Assembly (NCBI RefSeq): GCF_025961225.1
Contig: NZ_JAOQNG010000001.1
Span: forward strand, 533,001 to 597,000
DNA length: 64,000 bases
Direction of reading: 5' to 3'
Source: Azospirillum canadense
GTDB lineage: Bacteria > Pseudomonadota > Alphaproteobacteria > Azospirillales > Azospirillaceae
Below the pieces are notes generated by a model. It had not been told where the DNA came from and did not search any database. It was given only the letters and a program-made list of their open reading frames with translations. How positions within the stretch are numbered: position 1 is the first letter of the stretch; every line of letters starts with the position of its first letter. Shown piece after piece: positions 49,461 to 57,886 of this stretch. The translations under genes and the position numbers were made by a program.

Positions 49461-49490
49461 AAGGCCGGAACCCTTGCGGGTCCCGGCCTT
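49461..49490 (-). terminator. Likely terminator of the OYE-family gene
   Basis: Read on the minus strand, AAGGCCGGGACCC (49490-49478) pairs with GGGTTCCGGCCTT (49473-49461), loop GCAA, then TGTGTTTGG. It lies 39 bp after the stop of the oxidoreductase gene. Confidence 0.75.
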
Positions 49491-49529
49491 CGCGTGCGGG
49501 GGATGGGGGCGTCCCCCGCGGGGGGAGGG

Positions 49530-50633
49530 TCAGGCCTCCACCGGCTCCAGCGTCGGGTAGTCGGTGTAGCCCTTGGCGTCGCCGCCGTAGTAGGTGCTGC
49601 CGTCCGGGGTGTTCAGCGCCGCGTTGCGGCGGAAGCGTTCCGGCAGATCCGGGTTGGCGATGAAGGACTCGCCGAAGCTGACGGCGTCGGTCAGGCCGCT
49701 GGCGATGGCCTCATCGGCCTTGTCCTTGGTGTAGCCGCCGTTGATGATGAAGGGACCCTTGTAGATCCTGCGCAGCGTCGCCGCGACATGGGGGGCGCCT
49801 TCCGGCGGGGCCATGCGGTTGCCGGGCAGGCCTTCGATGACGTGCAGGTAGGCGAGCCCGAACGGGTTCAGCACCTCGGCGACGTGGCTGTAGAGCGCGA
49901 CCGGGTCGCTGTCGGCCATGTCGTTGAAGGCGCCGGTGGGCGACAGGCGTACGCCGACGCGGTTGGCGCCGACGGCGGCGGTCACCGCCTCCGCAATCTC
50001 CAGCAGGAAGCGGCAGCGGTTCTCGATGCTGCCGCCGTAGCGGTCGGTGCGCTTGTTGGTGCGGTCGCGCAGGAACTGGTCGATCAGGTAGCCGTTGGCC
50101 GCGTGGATCTCCACCCCGTCCAGGCCGGCGTCGAAGACCGCGCGCTTGGCCGCGTCGGTGAAGGCCTTCACGAGGCCGGGGATCTCGTCCGTCTCCAGGG
50201 CGCGCGGGGTGGGGAAGGGCTTCATGCCCTGGCCGGTGTACAGCTCGCCCGCCGCGGCGATGGCCGACGGGGCAACCGGCGCCGCGCCGTTCGGCTGGAA
50301 CAGCGGGTGCGAGATGCGGCCGACGTGCCAGAGCTGCGCGACGATCCGGCCACCCTTGCCGTGCACGGCCTCCGCCACGCGGCGCCAGGCGAGCGTCTGC
50401 GCGTCCGTGTGGATGCCCGGCGTGTTCGGGTAGCCCTGCGCGGTGTCGCTGACCTGGGTCGCCTCGGTGATGATCAGGCCGGCGGAGGCGCGCTGCGCAT
50501 AATACTCCGCCGCCAAGGTTGTGGGAACGTTGCCCTCGCCCGCGCGGCTGCGGGTCAGCGGCGCCATGACGATGCGGTTCGGCAGCTCGATCGCGCCAAG
50601 ACGCAGGGGCGTGAAGAGGTCGGCGTTGCTCAT
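49530..50633 (-). CDS. Old Yellow Enzyme family alkene reductase (NemA-like)
   Basis: FMN-dependent reductase of activated alkenes or nitro compounds, 367 residues. Seen: ELPNRIVMAPLTRSRA, GLIITEATQVSDTAQGYPNT, QLWHVGRISH, GVEIHAANGYLIDQFLRDRT (the HxxN substrate site) and FGESFIANPDLPERFRRN. The gene is divergent from a TetR regulator with palindromic operators over both promoters, so induction by an electrophile is likely. Confidence 0.93.
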   Translation of the reverse strand: MSNADLFTPLRLGAIELPNRIVMAPLTRSRAGEGNVPTTLAAEYYAQRASAGLIITEATQVSDTAQGYPNTPGIHTDAQTLAWRRVAEAVHGKGGRIVAQLWHVGRISHPLFQPNGAAPVAPSAIAAAGELYTGQGMKPFPTPRALETDEIPGLVKAFTDAAKRAVFDAGLDGVEIHAANGYLIDQFLRDRTNKRTDRYGGSIENRCRFLLEIAEAVTAAVGANRVGVRLSPTGAFNDMADSDPVALYSHVAEVLNPFGLAYLHVIEGLPGNRMAPPEGAPHVAATLRRIYKGPFIINGGYTKDKADEAIASGLTDAVSFGESFIANPDLPERFRRNAALNTPDGSTYYGGDAKGYTDYPTLEPVEA

Positions 50634-50680
50634 GGGTGCTGTGCCCTCTGGTTCGGTCCGCCCGTTTGACGTGGCGGCAG

Positions 50681-50741
50681 GTATGTATGCGCATACATAC
50701 TTGCTACAGAGCGCGCTCTTGTCAAGTATGCGCGTGCATAC
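50681..50741. promoter_or_regulatory. Divergent promoters with two palindromic operators
   Basis: GTATGTATGCGCATACATAC (50681-50700) is a perfect 20-bp palindrome; GTATGCGCGTGCATAC (50726-50741) is a second with matching ends. Between them AGAGCGCGCTCT (50708-50719) is also palindromic. Minus strand: TTGACA (50725-50720), 17 bp, AAGTAT. Plus strand: TTGCTA (50701-50706), 17 bp, AAGTAT (50724-50729). Each operator overlaps or adjoins one -10 box, fitting repression of both genes by the TetR protein. Confidence 0.82.
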
Positions 50742-50792
50742 CTATTATCAATGAGGCGCGGCGTTGCGACGCGGTGCCGAGGGCATGGGTGT

Positions 50793-51494
50793 ATGAGGAC
50801 GCTGACCGTGGACGAGACGACCGCCGCAAAGTCGGACGCTGGCAATCCGGACAACACCGACGGCTGTTGCGCCGCCGGCCCGGACGCGCCGGCCCGCAAG
50901 CGCGACCGGGAGGCGACCAAGAGCGCGCTGCTCGACTCCGCCAAGGCGGTGTTCGCCGAGCGCGGATTCGACGCCGCGACGACCCGCGACATCGCCGGCC
51001 GAGCGGGGGTGAACGAGCAGCTGATCCAGCGCTATTTTTCCGGCAAGGCCGGGCTTTTGCTGGCGGTGGTCGAGCGTTATGGCCGGGAGGAGGGGAACGG
51101 CTGCGACCTGCCGCCGCCGGGCGACGACCTGGAGGCGGAGATCGCGTCCTTCCTGATGCACCAGCTCCAGCACGCCTGGAAGTGCCGGGACTTCACTAAG
51201 GTGGTGCTGGACCGCGCGCTGGTCGACCCGGCCATCGCGGAGGAGATGGGGCGGACCCTGTCGCAGAGCCGCATCCCGTGCCTGGTGAACCGGCTGGAGA
51301 CGTTCCGCGACCGCGGCGCCATCGCGGCCGACGCGGATCTCGCCAACGTCGCGGCGGGCATCGCGACGCTCAGCTTCGGATTGGGCTTCCTCGACCAGGT
51401 GGTGTTCGGGCGCTGTCCGGAACGGGTGGGCGACGTGGTCCGCACGCTCGCCCACACCATGGCCCACGGGCTGGCGCCGCGCGGCGGCGCCTGA
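50793..51494 (+). CDS. TetR-family transcriptional repressor
   Basis: A 233-residue regulator. The helix-turn-helix is at about residues 40-85: AVFAERGFDAATTRDIAGRA then GVNEQLIQRYFSGKAGL. The C-terminal helical domain should bind the inducer. The start is put at ATG 50793 after GAGGGC; the frame is open to an ATG at 50751 that lies too near the promoter for a ribosome-binding site. It probably represses itself and the divergent OYE gene. Confidence 0.9.
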   Translation: MRTLTVDETTAAKSDAGNPDNTDGCCAAGPDAPARKRDREATKSALLDSAKAVFAERGFDAATTRDIAGRAGVNEQLIQRYFSGKAGLLLAVVERYGREEGNGCDLPPPGDDLEAEIASFLMHQLQHAWKCRDFTKVVLDRALVDPAIAEEMGRTLSQSRIPCLVNRLETFRDRGAIAADADLANVAAGIATLSFGLGFLDQVVFGRCPERVGDVVRTLAHTMAHGLAPRGGA

Positions 51495-51506
51495 GCGCCG
51501 ACCGTA

Positions 51507-52460
51507 TTACTCGGCAGCGGCCGCCGCGCGGATCCTGTCGCGGCGGGCGAACAGAGTGTCGGCGGAATAGAGCGCCAGCGCCACCCAGATGCAGGCGAAG
51601 GTGACCGCGTGGGACGCCGTGAAGGCCTCCCCATACACCAGCACGCCCAGCAGCAGCTGGCCCGTCGGCCCGACATATTGAATTAGGCCCAGCGTGGACA
51701 GCGTCAGCCGGGCGGCGCCGATCATGAACAGGACCAGCGGGACGGCGGTGACCGGCCCGGCCATGACCATAAGAAGGTCCGTGCCGATCCCGTGCATGCC
51801 GAAGCTCCCGGTGCCGTTGGCGTTCAGCCACAGCAGGTAGCCGAGCGCCGGCGGCACCAGAAGCGCCGTCTCCACCATCAGGCCGATCATCGGGTCGATG
51901 GCCGCCTTCTTGCGCACCAGCGCGTAGAAGCCGAAGCTGAGCGCCAGCGCGAACGCCACCCAGGGCACCGACCCATAGGACAGCACGAGGCTGAACACAC
52001 CGGCCGCCGCGATCAGCACGGCGATCCCCTGGCGGCGCGACAGCCGCTCGTTCAGGAAGGCCATGCCCAGCAGGACGTTGACGATGGGGTTGATGTAGTA
52101 GCCGAGGCTCGATTCGACCAAGCGGCCGTGGGTGATGGCCCAGATGAAGACGGTCCAGTTGGTGGCGATCAGGGCCGTCGTCACCAGGAAGACGCCCAGC
52201 CGCCGCCAGCTTCCCACCCCCTGCAGGATGCCGGACAGCCCGCGGGTCGGCAGCAGCCAGGCGCTGATCAGCACGACGGTCCAGACCACGCGGTGCGCGA
52301 CGATTTCGACCGCCCCGACGTTGCCCAGCTGCTTGAAGAAGACCGGCGCGAACAGGCCCCAGATCACGAAGGAGCTGAACGCGGCGAGGAAACCCAGGGT
52401 GGCGGGGTTGTGCCCGCCGCCTAGCGGCGTGATGGGAGACTGAGATTGGGATTCGGCCAT
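51507..52460 (-). CDS. rarD: RarD-type EamA transporter
   Basis: A 317-residue inner-membrane protein with ten predicted spans in two EamA repeats. FSSFVIWGLFAPVFFKQLGNVGAVEIVAHRVVWT-type N-terminus (in part FKQLGNVGAVEIVAHRVVW), ATNWTVFIWAITHGRLVESS and LGYYINPIVNVLLG are characteristic of RarD, a DMT-superfamily permease whose physiological substrate is not settled. It converges on the TetR gene. Confidence 0.93.
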   Translation of the reverse strand: MAESQSQSPITPLGGGHNPATLGFLAAFSSFVIWGLFAPVFFKQLGNVGAVEIVAHRVVWTVVLISAWLLPTRGLSGILQGVGSWRRLGVFLVTTALIATNWTVFIWAITHGRLVESSLGYYINPIVNVLLGMAFLNERLSRRQGIAVLIAAAGVFSLVLSYGSVPWVAFALALSFGFYALVRKKAAIDPMIGLMVETALLVPPALGYLLWLNANGTGSFGMHGIGTDLLMVMAGPVTAVPLVLFMIGAARLTLSTLGLIQYVGPTGQLLLGVLVYGEAFTASHAVTFACIWVALALYSADTLFARRDRIRAAAAAE

Positions 52461-52578
52461 GCACCCCGTTTACCATGGGCGGTGCCCCGGCGCGATGCGC
52501 CCACGCTCATGCCCGGGCTGCGCGCCGGGAATGGCGCACAACCTACGGACGGTGAATCACCACGGCGTCCGGAGCGGA

Positions 52579-53103
52579 TCAGCCCCCGCCTCCGCCCCCA
52601 CCACCTCCGCCACCGCCGGCACCGCCGCCACTTCCGGTGCCCGATCCCGAGCGGCCGCTGCCGGATTGCGGGCTGCCGGATTGCGGGCTGCCGGACTGCG
52701 GGCTGCCGGACTGCGGGCTGGAGGAGCCGCTGCCCCGCGGGTTGGCGGGGGACAGCGTGCTGCCGAAGCTCCCCACACCGCCCTGGCGCGCGAGGTTGCG
52801 GGCGTCCCGCAAGCGGTTCAGGCACTCATCGGTATCGCCGTGGTCCGCGGCGGTGCGGACCTCGTCCAGGAGGCCGCGCAGCTTGGTCCTGGTGTCGTTG
52901 TCCAACGACGATCCCCGGCGCGTTCCGGCCAGGGTCTGGCTGCCGAGGAACGTTTCGGAAAGGCGGTTGGCCTCGTCGCGGCACGCCTCCTGCCGTTCGC
53001 GATCCAGCGACCGGTCCGGTGATCGGCCCGGCTGGCCCTGGGCCAGCGCGGGCTGCGCGGTGAGCGCCACCAGCGCTCCCGCCAGAATGCCCCGGGCGAT
53101 CAT
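52579..53103 (-). CDS. Secreted protein with SPQSG repeats and poly-Gly tail
   Basis: A 174-residue exported protein not assigned to a family. Signal peptide (MIARGILAGALVALTAQPALA), then a helical domain with two cysteines (EACRDEANRLSETFLG, DTDECLNRLRDARNLARQ), then four SPQSG units, Ser/Gly units, and a C-terminal run of glycines. The start overlaps the upstream gene as ATGA. It is the third gene of a small cluster (53717 to 52579). Confidence 0.75.
   Translation of the reverse strand: MIARGILAGALVALTAQPALAQGQPGRSPDRSLDRERQEACRDEANRLSETFLGSQTLAGTRRGSSLDNDTRTKLRGLLDEVRTAADHGDTDECLNRLRDARNLARQGGVGSFGSTLSPANPRGSGSSSPQSGSPQSGSPQSGSPQSGSGRSGSGTGSGGGAGGGGGGGGGGGG
52661..52720. repeat. Four tandem 15-bp repeats
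   Basis: CCGGATTGCGGGCTG twice, then CCGGACTGCGGGCTG twice, head to tail at 52661, 52676, 52691 and 52706. They encode the four SPQSG units on the minus strand. The copies differ by one base, so they are recent and length variation is likely. Confidence 0.95.
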
Positions 53104-53567
53104 GGCCGCCCCCCTCCCGCACCGGTGCCCGTTCCGGGGCCAACGTCGGCATCCACGCCGGGCGCCGGGTAGACGCCCGCCCGCACCGTGTCGGTCCGGG
53201 TGGTTGCCGGGGCGGTGTTGGCACCGTGCATCGCGGCGGCGGCCGGCCGGAGATTTCCGGCGTGGGCGCCGTCCGGCTCCAGGATGGCCAGCGCGCGCTC
53301 CACCGCGTCCGCGCGGGTCAGCGACACCACCAGCAACGCCCCGCCGAGCCGCACCGCTTCGGCGTAGTCGTGGGCTTCGCCGTCGGGCACGCCCCAGCCG
53401 GTCAGCAGCACCCACAAACCGCCGTGCCCGTCGTTTGCGCCGCCGAAGCCGCCGTCGAACACCACGTCCACGGTCAGGTCGTCGAACCCGGCGTCGAGCA
53501 ACTCGCGGCGCACGGCCTCGGCCTCGCTGCGCTGGTCGTACAGAGCGACGATCGTCTTTCGTGCCAT
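53100..53567 (-). CDS. Small soluble protein, YflT/stress-protein-like domain
   Basis: A 155-residue protein. The first 95 residues (TIVALYDQRSEAEAVRRELL, GVPDGEAHDYAEAVRLGGAL) resemble the domain of general stress protein 17M/YflT, which reads a value and alternates beta strands with helices. The C-terminal 60 are Ala/Thr/Gly-rich. It overlaps the next gene by four bases and follows the small membrane-protein gene by 12 bp. Confidence 0.7.
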   Translation of the reverse strand: MARKTIVALYDQRSEAEAVRRELLDAGFDDLTVDVVFDGGFGGANDGHGGLWVLLTGWGVPDGEAHDYAEAVRLGGALLVVSLTRADAVERALAILEPDGAHAGNLRPAAAAMHGANTAPATTRTDTVRAGVYPAPGVDADVGPGTGTGAGGGRP

Positions 53568-53579
53568 GGGCAGCCTCCC

Positions 53580-53717
53580 TCAGCGCAGAAGGACGAGCAG
53601 GATCGCCGCGATCACGATCGCCGCGACCACCATCAGGACCGTCCGCGACTGCGCGCGCACCGTCCCGGCCCCTTCATAGACGCCCAGCTTGCGCGGGCCC
53701 GATCGTCCCATCGCCAT
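53580..53717 (-). CDS. Small single-span membrane protein
   Basis: 45 residues, MAMGRSGPRKLGVYEGAGTV then RAQSRTVLMVVAAIVIAAILLVLLR in part: a polar basic N-terminus and one C-terminal membrane span ending at the stop. GGTGGAGGTGGTGCC precedes the ATG at 53717. It is first in the three-gene cluster and probably codes for an envelope-stress-related peptide, which is inference from context only. Confidence 0.65.
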   Translation of the reverse strand: MAMGRSGPRKLGVYEGAGTVRAQSRTVLMVVAAIVIAAILLVLLR

Positions 53718-53929
53718 GGCACCACCTCCACCTGTTTTTCGGCCGCCTGTCTTCCGGCCGCCTGCATCCCAGCCGACCAATTGCCGGTTGTTGCCGGTTG
53801 TGGAAAAGGAACACGGGGCGACGGCGGGGGGTTCCTCCGCAAAGGAAAAGGGCCCCGCCGGAGCGGAGCCCTATTCAAAAACCGGCACTTTCAGAACCGT
53901 TCGCTTCGGAACCGGCTGTGCGCGGTCGC

Positions 53930-54271
53930 TCAGGCGTTGGCGCCGGAGGCGACGCCCTTGTCGGCCAGCAGGGTCTGCAGCTCGCCCGACTCGTACATCT
54001 CGCGCACGATGTCGCAGCCGCCGACCAGCTCGCCCTTGACGTAGAGCTGCGGGAAGGTCGGCCAGTTCGAATATTCCTTCAGACCCTGGCGCAGGCCCGG
54101 ATCCTCCAGGATGTTGATGCCCTTGAACTTCACGCCGACGGTGCTGAGCACCTGGACGACGGCGGCGGAAAAGCCGCACTGCGGGAAGACGGGCGTGCCC
54201 TTCATGTACAGCACGACATCGTTGCCCTTGATGTCCTGCTCGATCCGTTCCTTGACGTTCTGGTCAACCAT
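53930..54271 (-). CDS. grxD: Monothiol glutaredoxin GrxD
   Basis: CGFS-type glutaredoxin of 113 residues that carries and delivers [2Fe-2S] clusters. Seen: VLYMKGTPVFPQCGFSAAVV, WPTFPQLYVKGELVGGCDIV. It lies 73 bp after bolA on the same strand; the two proteins form a cluster-binding pair in many organisms. Confidence 0.96.
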   Translation of the reverse strand: MVDQNVKERIEQDIKGNDVVLYMKGTPVFPQCGFSAAVVQVLSTVGVKFKGINILEDPGLRQGLKEYSNWPTFPQLYVKGELVGGCDIVREMYESGELQTLLADKGVASGANA

Positions 54272-54319
54272 GTGTCCCGACCTTTTCCGATGTGTGCGTG
54301 GCTCGCTGGGTACCCGTCT

Positions 54320-54363
54320 TTACGCGCCTTCCGGCACGTCTTCCTTACGCGCCTTCCGGCACG
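54320..54363. repeat. 19-bp direct repeat covering the bolA stop
   Basis: TTACGCGCCTTCCGGCACG at 54320-54338 and 54345-54363, 25 bp apart. The second copy encodes the last residues of BolA (VPEGA) and its TAA. The first copy is an untranslated duplicate just downstream, as at the chemoreceptor stop. Confidence 0.88.
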
Positions 54364-54593
54364 GCGGTTGTCAGGGCCAGCGCGTGCAGCTCTCCGCCCA
54401 TCTTACCCTGAAGCGCGGCGTAGACCATCTGATGTTGCTGCACACGAGACTTGCCTTTGAAGGCGGCGGACGTGACGAGCGCCGCGTAATGGTCGCCGTC
54501 GCCGCGCAGATCCGCGATCTCCACGGTTGCGTCCGGAATGCCTTCCCTGATCAGCTTTTCGATCACCGCGGCTTCCATCGCCATGGCCGTCAT
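54345..54593 (-). CDS. bolA: BolA-family protein
   Basis: An 82-residue BolA-like regulator of iron-sulfur handling that partners CGFS glutaredoxins. VIEKLIREGIPDATVEIADL, GDGDHYAALVTSAAF and KSRVQQHQMVYAALQGKMGG (with the conserved His) cover the family. Start at 54593 after GGAACGGG; ATGs at 54584 and 54578 are possible. Next gene is grxD. Confidence 0.93.
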   Translation of the reverse strand: MTAMAMEAAVIEKLIREGIPDATVEIADLRGDGDHYAALVTSAAFKGKSRVQQHQMVYAALQGKMGGELHALALTTAVPEGA

Positions 54594-54724
54594 CCCGTTC
54601 CGTCAAACCCAGCCCATCCGGGCGTCGCCGGTATAATTAGGCGCGCCGGTTGATTTTGTCACCGGGGAAGCGTCGACAATCGGTGGGGCGGCGGATTTGG
54701 GGGCGGGCGCGTCACTGGCCGCCG

Positions 54725-57466
54725 TCACCTGGCGTCGAGCGTCACCGCCAACGGAACCGTGAAGGAGAAGGTCGCCCCCTGGCCGGGGGTGCTGTCGACG
54801 CGGATGCGGCCGCCGAGATGCTCGACGATGCGTTTGCAGATGGCGAGGCCCAGGCCGGTGCCCTGCGGCTTGTCGGTCATGGTGTCGCCGACTTGGCGGA
54901 AGCGTTCGAAGATGATGGCCTGGTGTTCCGGCGCGATGCCGGGGCCGGAGTCGCGGACGGAGACGGTGGCCTCATGTCCCGCCGCTGTGGCGGATATGGT
55001 CACCCGGCCGCCGGGCGGGGTGAACTTCGCGGCGTTGGACAGCAGGTTGACCACCACCTGCACCAGCCGGTCGTGGTCGCCGCGCACCGGCGGCAGGTCG
55101 GGCGGAAGCGCCACCTCCAGCCGGATGCCGCGGTCGAGGAAGAGCTGGCCGGTTGCCGCCGCCGCCTGCTCCACCACGGCGCCCAGGTCCATGGCTGCCA
55201 CCTGCCAGTCGATCTCCCCGGCCTCGATCTTCGCCATGTCCAGCACCTGGTTGATCAGGCGGGTCAGCCGCTCGCTCTCCGTGATGACGGTGCCCAGGAA
55301 CTCCTGCCGCTGCTCCTGCTCGATGTCGGGGTTGTCGAACAGGATCTCCGTCAGCGCGCGGATGGAGGTCAGCGGCGTGCGCAGTTCGTGGGTCACGGTG
55401 GACAGGAACTCGTCCTTCAGCCGGTCCAACTCCGTCAGCCGCAGGTTGGCGGCGCGCAGCGCGGCCGAGGCGCGTTCCAGCTCGGCGGTCTTGTGCTCCA
55501 ACTGGCGGCTGTATTCGATGACGTGGCTGGTCTCGTCCAGCATGCGCATCAGCTCCGGGTAGCTGACCTCGCCGCCCTTCACCGCGGAGGCCAGCGCCAC
55601 GCGGGCCGAAGCGCCGCCGATCGCCCCGGCGAGCAGGCGCTCCGCCCGGCGGACCAGCTCCGCCCCCGCCCGGCGGCGCGGGTCGATGCCGGCAAAGGCC
55701 GTTTCCGCCCGGTGGGGGCCGAGGAAGCGCGCGACGATGCGCTTCAGGTCGCCGACCGTGGCGGTGCCGCGCCATTGCAGGTCGGCCGGCGAGACGTCGG
55801 GCTCGGAGCCCGCCGCCAGGGGCGCGTCGCCGTGCCGAAAGACCTCCACGAAGGCGGTGGCCTGCGCCCGCTCGCCCAGGTCCGGCCGATCCAGCAGGGA
55901 GACGACGGCGAGGGCGCCGACGTTCAGCAGCAGGCTCCAGAACAGGGCGTGGGTCAGCGGGTCCATCCCGCCCAACCCGAACAGGGCGTAAGGGCGCAGC
56001 AGCGCGATGCCCCAGGGTCCGGCCTCGACGAACGCCCCCGGCAGCCAGCCGGACCGGGCGAAGCTGGGCAGCAGCAGCGTGTAGGCCCAGGCCAGGGTGC
56101 CGGCACTCAGCCCGGCCAGGGCGCCGCGCCGCGTCGCCCCGGTCCAGTAGATGCCGCCGAGCAGCGCCGGGGCGAACTGCGCCACCGCGGCGAAGGAGAC
56201 CAGCCCGATGGCGCTCAGCGCGTAGGCCGAGCCGGCGAAGCGGAAATAGGCGTAGCCGAGCATCAGGATCGCCACGATGGCGGCGCGGCGGATGGCCAGC
56301 AGAAGTGGCGACAGGTCGCGCAGCCGGTCCAGCCGCGCGCTGCGGGCGCGCAGCAGAAGCGGCATGACGAGGTCGTTGGACACCATGGTGGACAGCGCGA
56401 TGGCCTCCACGATGATCATGCCAGTGGCCGCGGACAGCCCGCCGATGAAGGCGATCAGGGCCAGCCAGCCCTGGCCGGCGGCCAGCGGCAGGGCGACCAC
56501 GAACATGTCCGGGTCCACCGACCCTTCCGGCAGGCGCATCAGCCCCGCCATCGCCACCGGCAGCACGAACAGGTTGATCAGCAGAAGGTAGAGCGGAAGC
56601 AGCCACAGGGCGCGGGTCAGGTGCCGCTCGTCCACATTCTCGATCACCATCACCTGGAATTGGCGGGGCAAGCAGAGCAGCGCGGCGGCGGCGAGCAGCA
56701 TCGTCGTCGCCCAGGATCCGTCGGACAGCGCCGGGGCGGCGGTGAACAGGCGCCGAATGTCCGGATCCTCCGCCGCCCGGGCGAACAGGTCGGCGTTGCC
56801 GTCGTACAGCCCCCAGACCACGACCCCGCCCAGCACCAGGAAGGCCACCAGCTTGACCACGGATTCCAGCGCGACGGCGGCGACCATGCCTTCGTGGTGT
56901 TCCGCGGCGTCGATGTGGCGGGTGCCGAAGACGATGGCGAAGGCCGCCATCAGGATCGCCACGTAGAAGGCGTTGTCGAATACCACCGGCAGCGACAGCC
57001 CGCCGGTCAGCCCGGTCGGGTCGGCCCCCGACAGCACGTCGAAGCTGACGGCCACGGCCTTCAGTTGAAGCGCGATGTAGGGTGTCACCCCGATCACCGC
57101 GGTCAGCGCCACCAGCCCGCCGAGCCCCTGGCTCCGCCCATAGCGGGAGGCCAGGAAATCGGCGATGGAGGTGATGCGCTGCGCCTTGGCGATGCGCAGG
57201 ATCTTGCGCAGCACCAGCGGCCCCAGCAGCAGCATCAGGGTGGGGCCGAGATAGATCGGCAGGAAGCCGATGCCCAGCGTCGCCGCCCGCCCGACCGATC
57301 CGTAGAAGGTCCAGGTCGTGCAGTACACACCGAGCGAGAGCGCGTACACGTACGGCGACGCGATGACGCTGCGCCCCGCGTCCGCCCGCCGGTCCGCCCA
57401 CCAGGCGACGGCGAAGAGGAGGAATAGGTACGCGAAGGATGCGGCGACGATGGCCGGGCCGGGCAT
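54725..57466 (-). CDS. Sodium/solute symporter-fused sensor histidine kinase, CbrA-like
   Basis: A 913-residue fusion. The N-terminal 500 residues are an SSF transporter domain with about 13 spans (YALSLGVYCTTWTFYGSVGR, FLASRYGRSQGLGGLVAL). A short coiled coil is followed by HisKA (STVTHELRTPLTSIRALTEI) and HATPase (NLLSNAAKFTPPGG, DSGPGIAPEHQ, GTGLGLAICKRI). This is the CbrA layout, a kinase for carbon and nitrogen balance that transports histidine in Pseudomonas. ATG 57466; a C-rich palindrome array separates it from the small gene upstream. Confidence 0.92.
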   Translation of the reverse strand: MPGPAIVAASFAYLFLLFAVAWWADRRADAGRSVIASPYVYALSLGVYCTTWTFYGSVGRAATLGIGFLPIYLGPTLMLLLGPLVLRKILRIAKAQRITSIADFLASRYGRSQGLGGLVALTAVIGVTPYIALQLKAVAVSFDVLSGADPTGLTGGLSLPVVFDNAFYVAILMAAFAIVFGTRHIDAAEHHEGMVAAVALESVVKLVAFLVLGGVVVWGLYDGNADLFARAAEDPDIRRLFTAAPALSDGSWATTMLLAAAALLCLPRQFQVMVIENVDERHLTRALWLLPLYLLLINLFVLPVAMAGLMRLPEGSVDPDMFVVALPLAAGQGWLALIAFIGGLSAATGMIIVEAIALSTMVSNDLVMPLLLRARSARLDRLRDLSPLLLAIRRAAIVAILMLGYAYFRFAGSAYALSAIGLVSFAAVAQFAPALLGGIYWTGATRRGALAGLSAGTLAWAYTLLLPSFARSGWLPGAFVEAGPWGIALLRPYALFGLGGMDPLTHALFWSLLLNVGALAVVSLLDRPDLGERAQATAFVEVFRHGDAPLAAGSEPDVSPADLQWRGTATVGDLKRIVARFLGPHRAETAFAGIDPRRRAGAELVRRAERLLAGAIGGASARVALASAVKGGEVSYPELMRMLDETSHVIEYSRQLEHKTAELERASAALRAANLRLTELDRLKDEFLSTVTHELRTPLTSIRALTEILFDNPDIEQEQRQEFLGTVITESERLTRLINQVLDMAKIEAGEIDWQVAAMDLGAVVEQAAAATGQLFLDRGIRLEVALPPDLPPVRGDHDRLVQVVVNLLSNAAKFTPPGGRVTISATAAGHEATVSVRDSGPGIAPEHQAIIFERFRQVGDTMTDKPQGTGLGLAICKRIVEHLGGRIRVDSTPGQGATFSFTVPLAVTLDAR

Positions 57467-57487
57467 GGGGTCAGGCCCCACGCAACG

Positions 57488-57632
57488 TCCCCTCTCCCGC
57501 CCCTGGCGGGAGAGGGAGGGACCCATGCGGAGCATGGGAGGGTGAGGGCAAGGTAATTCCGAGAAACCTAGCCCTCACCCTCCCACGCCAGGGGCGTGGG
57601 TCCCTCCCTCTCCCAGCGGGGCTGGGAGAGGG
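57488..57632. repeat. Mirrored pair of C-rich palindromes
   Basis: One unit at about 57488-57548 (CCCTCTCCCGCCCCTGGCGG and on) and an inverted unit at about 57571-57632 (GCCCTCACCCTCCCACGCC and on) can pair along about 55 bp with a 22-bp spacer, while each also folds alone. It lies within the operon, between the small membrane gene and the symporter-kinase. Confidence 0.82.
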
Positions 57633-57649
57633 TATGGTTTGCGATGTGG

Positions 57650-57886
57650 TCACCCCCGCCCCCCGCGTTCCAGCAGCCGTGCCGACAGCGCGATCACCAG
57701 ACCCCACGCGCCCAGCACATAGACGTACAGCAGCGGAAGCCCGAACAGCGTGTCGCCCGCGCCGAAGACGCGCAGGAGCGGCGGGTTGAAGGCGACCAGC
57801 GCGAACAGGAACAGGGCGATCAGGCGGTCGGTGCCCGCTTTCGCGGGGGTCGGCGGGGAGGGCGGCTTGTCGGCCGGGCCGCTCAA
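57650..57886 (-). CDS. Small two-span membrane protein, CbrX-like by position
   Basis: 78 residues with two membrane spans (LIALFLFALVAFNPPLL and GLPLLYVYVLGAWGLVIAL). The TTG start overlaps the stop of the exonuclease gene as TTGA. In Pseudomonas a small membrane ORF, cbrX, precedes cbrA; this one has the same position before a CbrA-like kinase. Sequence similarity to CbrX was not checked. Confidence 0.75.
   Translation of the reverse strand: MSGPADKPPSPPTPAKAGTDRLIALFLFALVAFNPPLLRVFGAGDTLFGLPLLYVYVLGAWGLVIALSARLLERGGRG

Noticed and set aside
52661..52720. CRISPR-like repeat
   Set aside because: 15-bp units are directly tandem without spacers and encode SPQSG in a gene.
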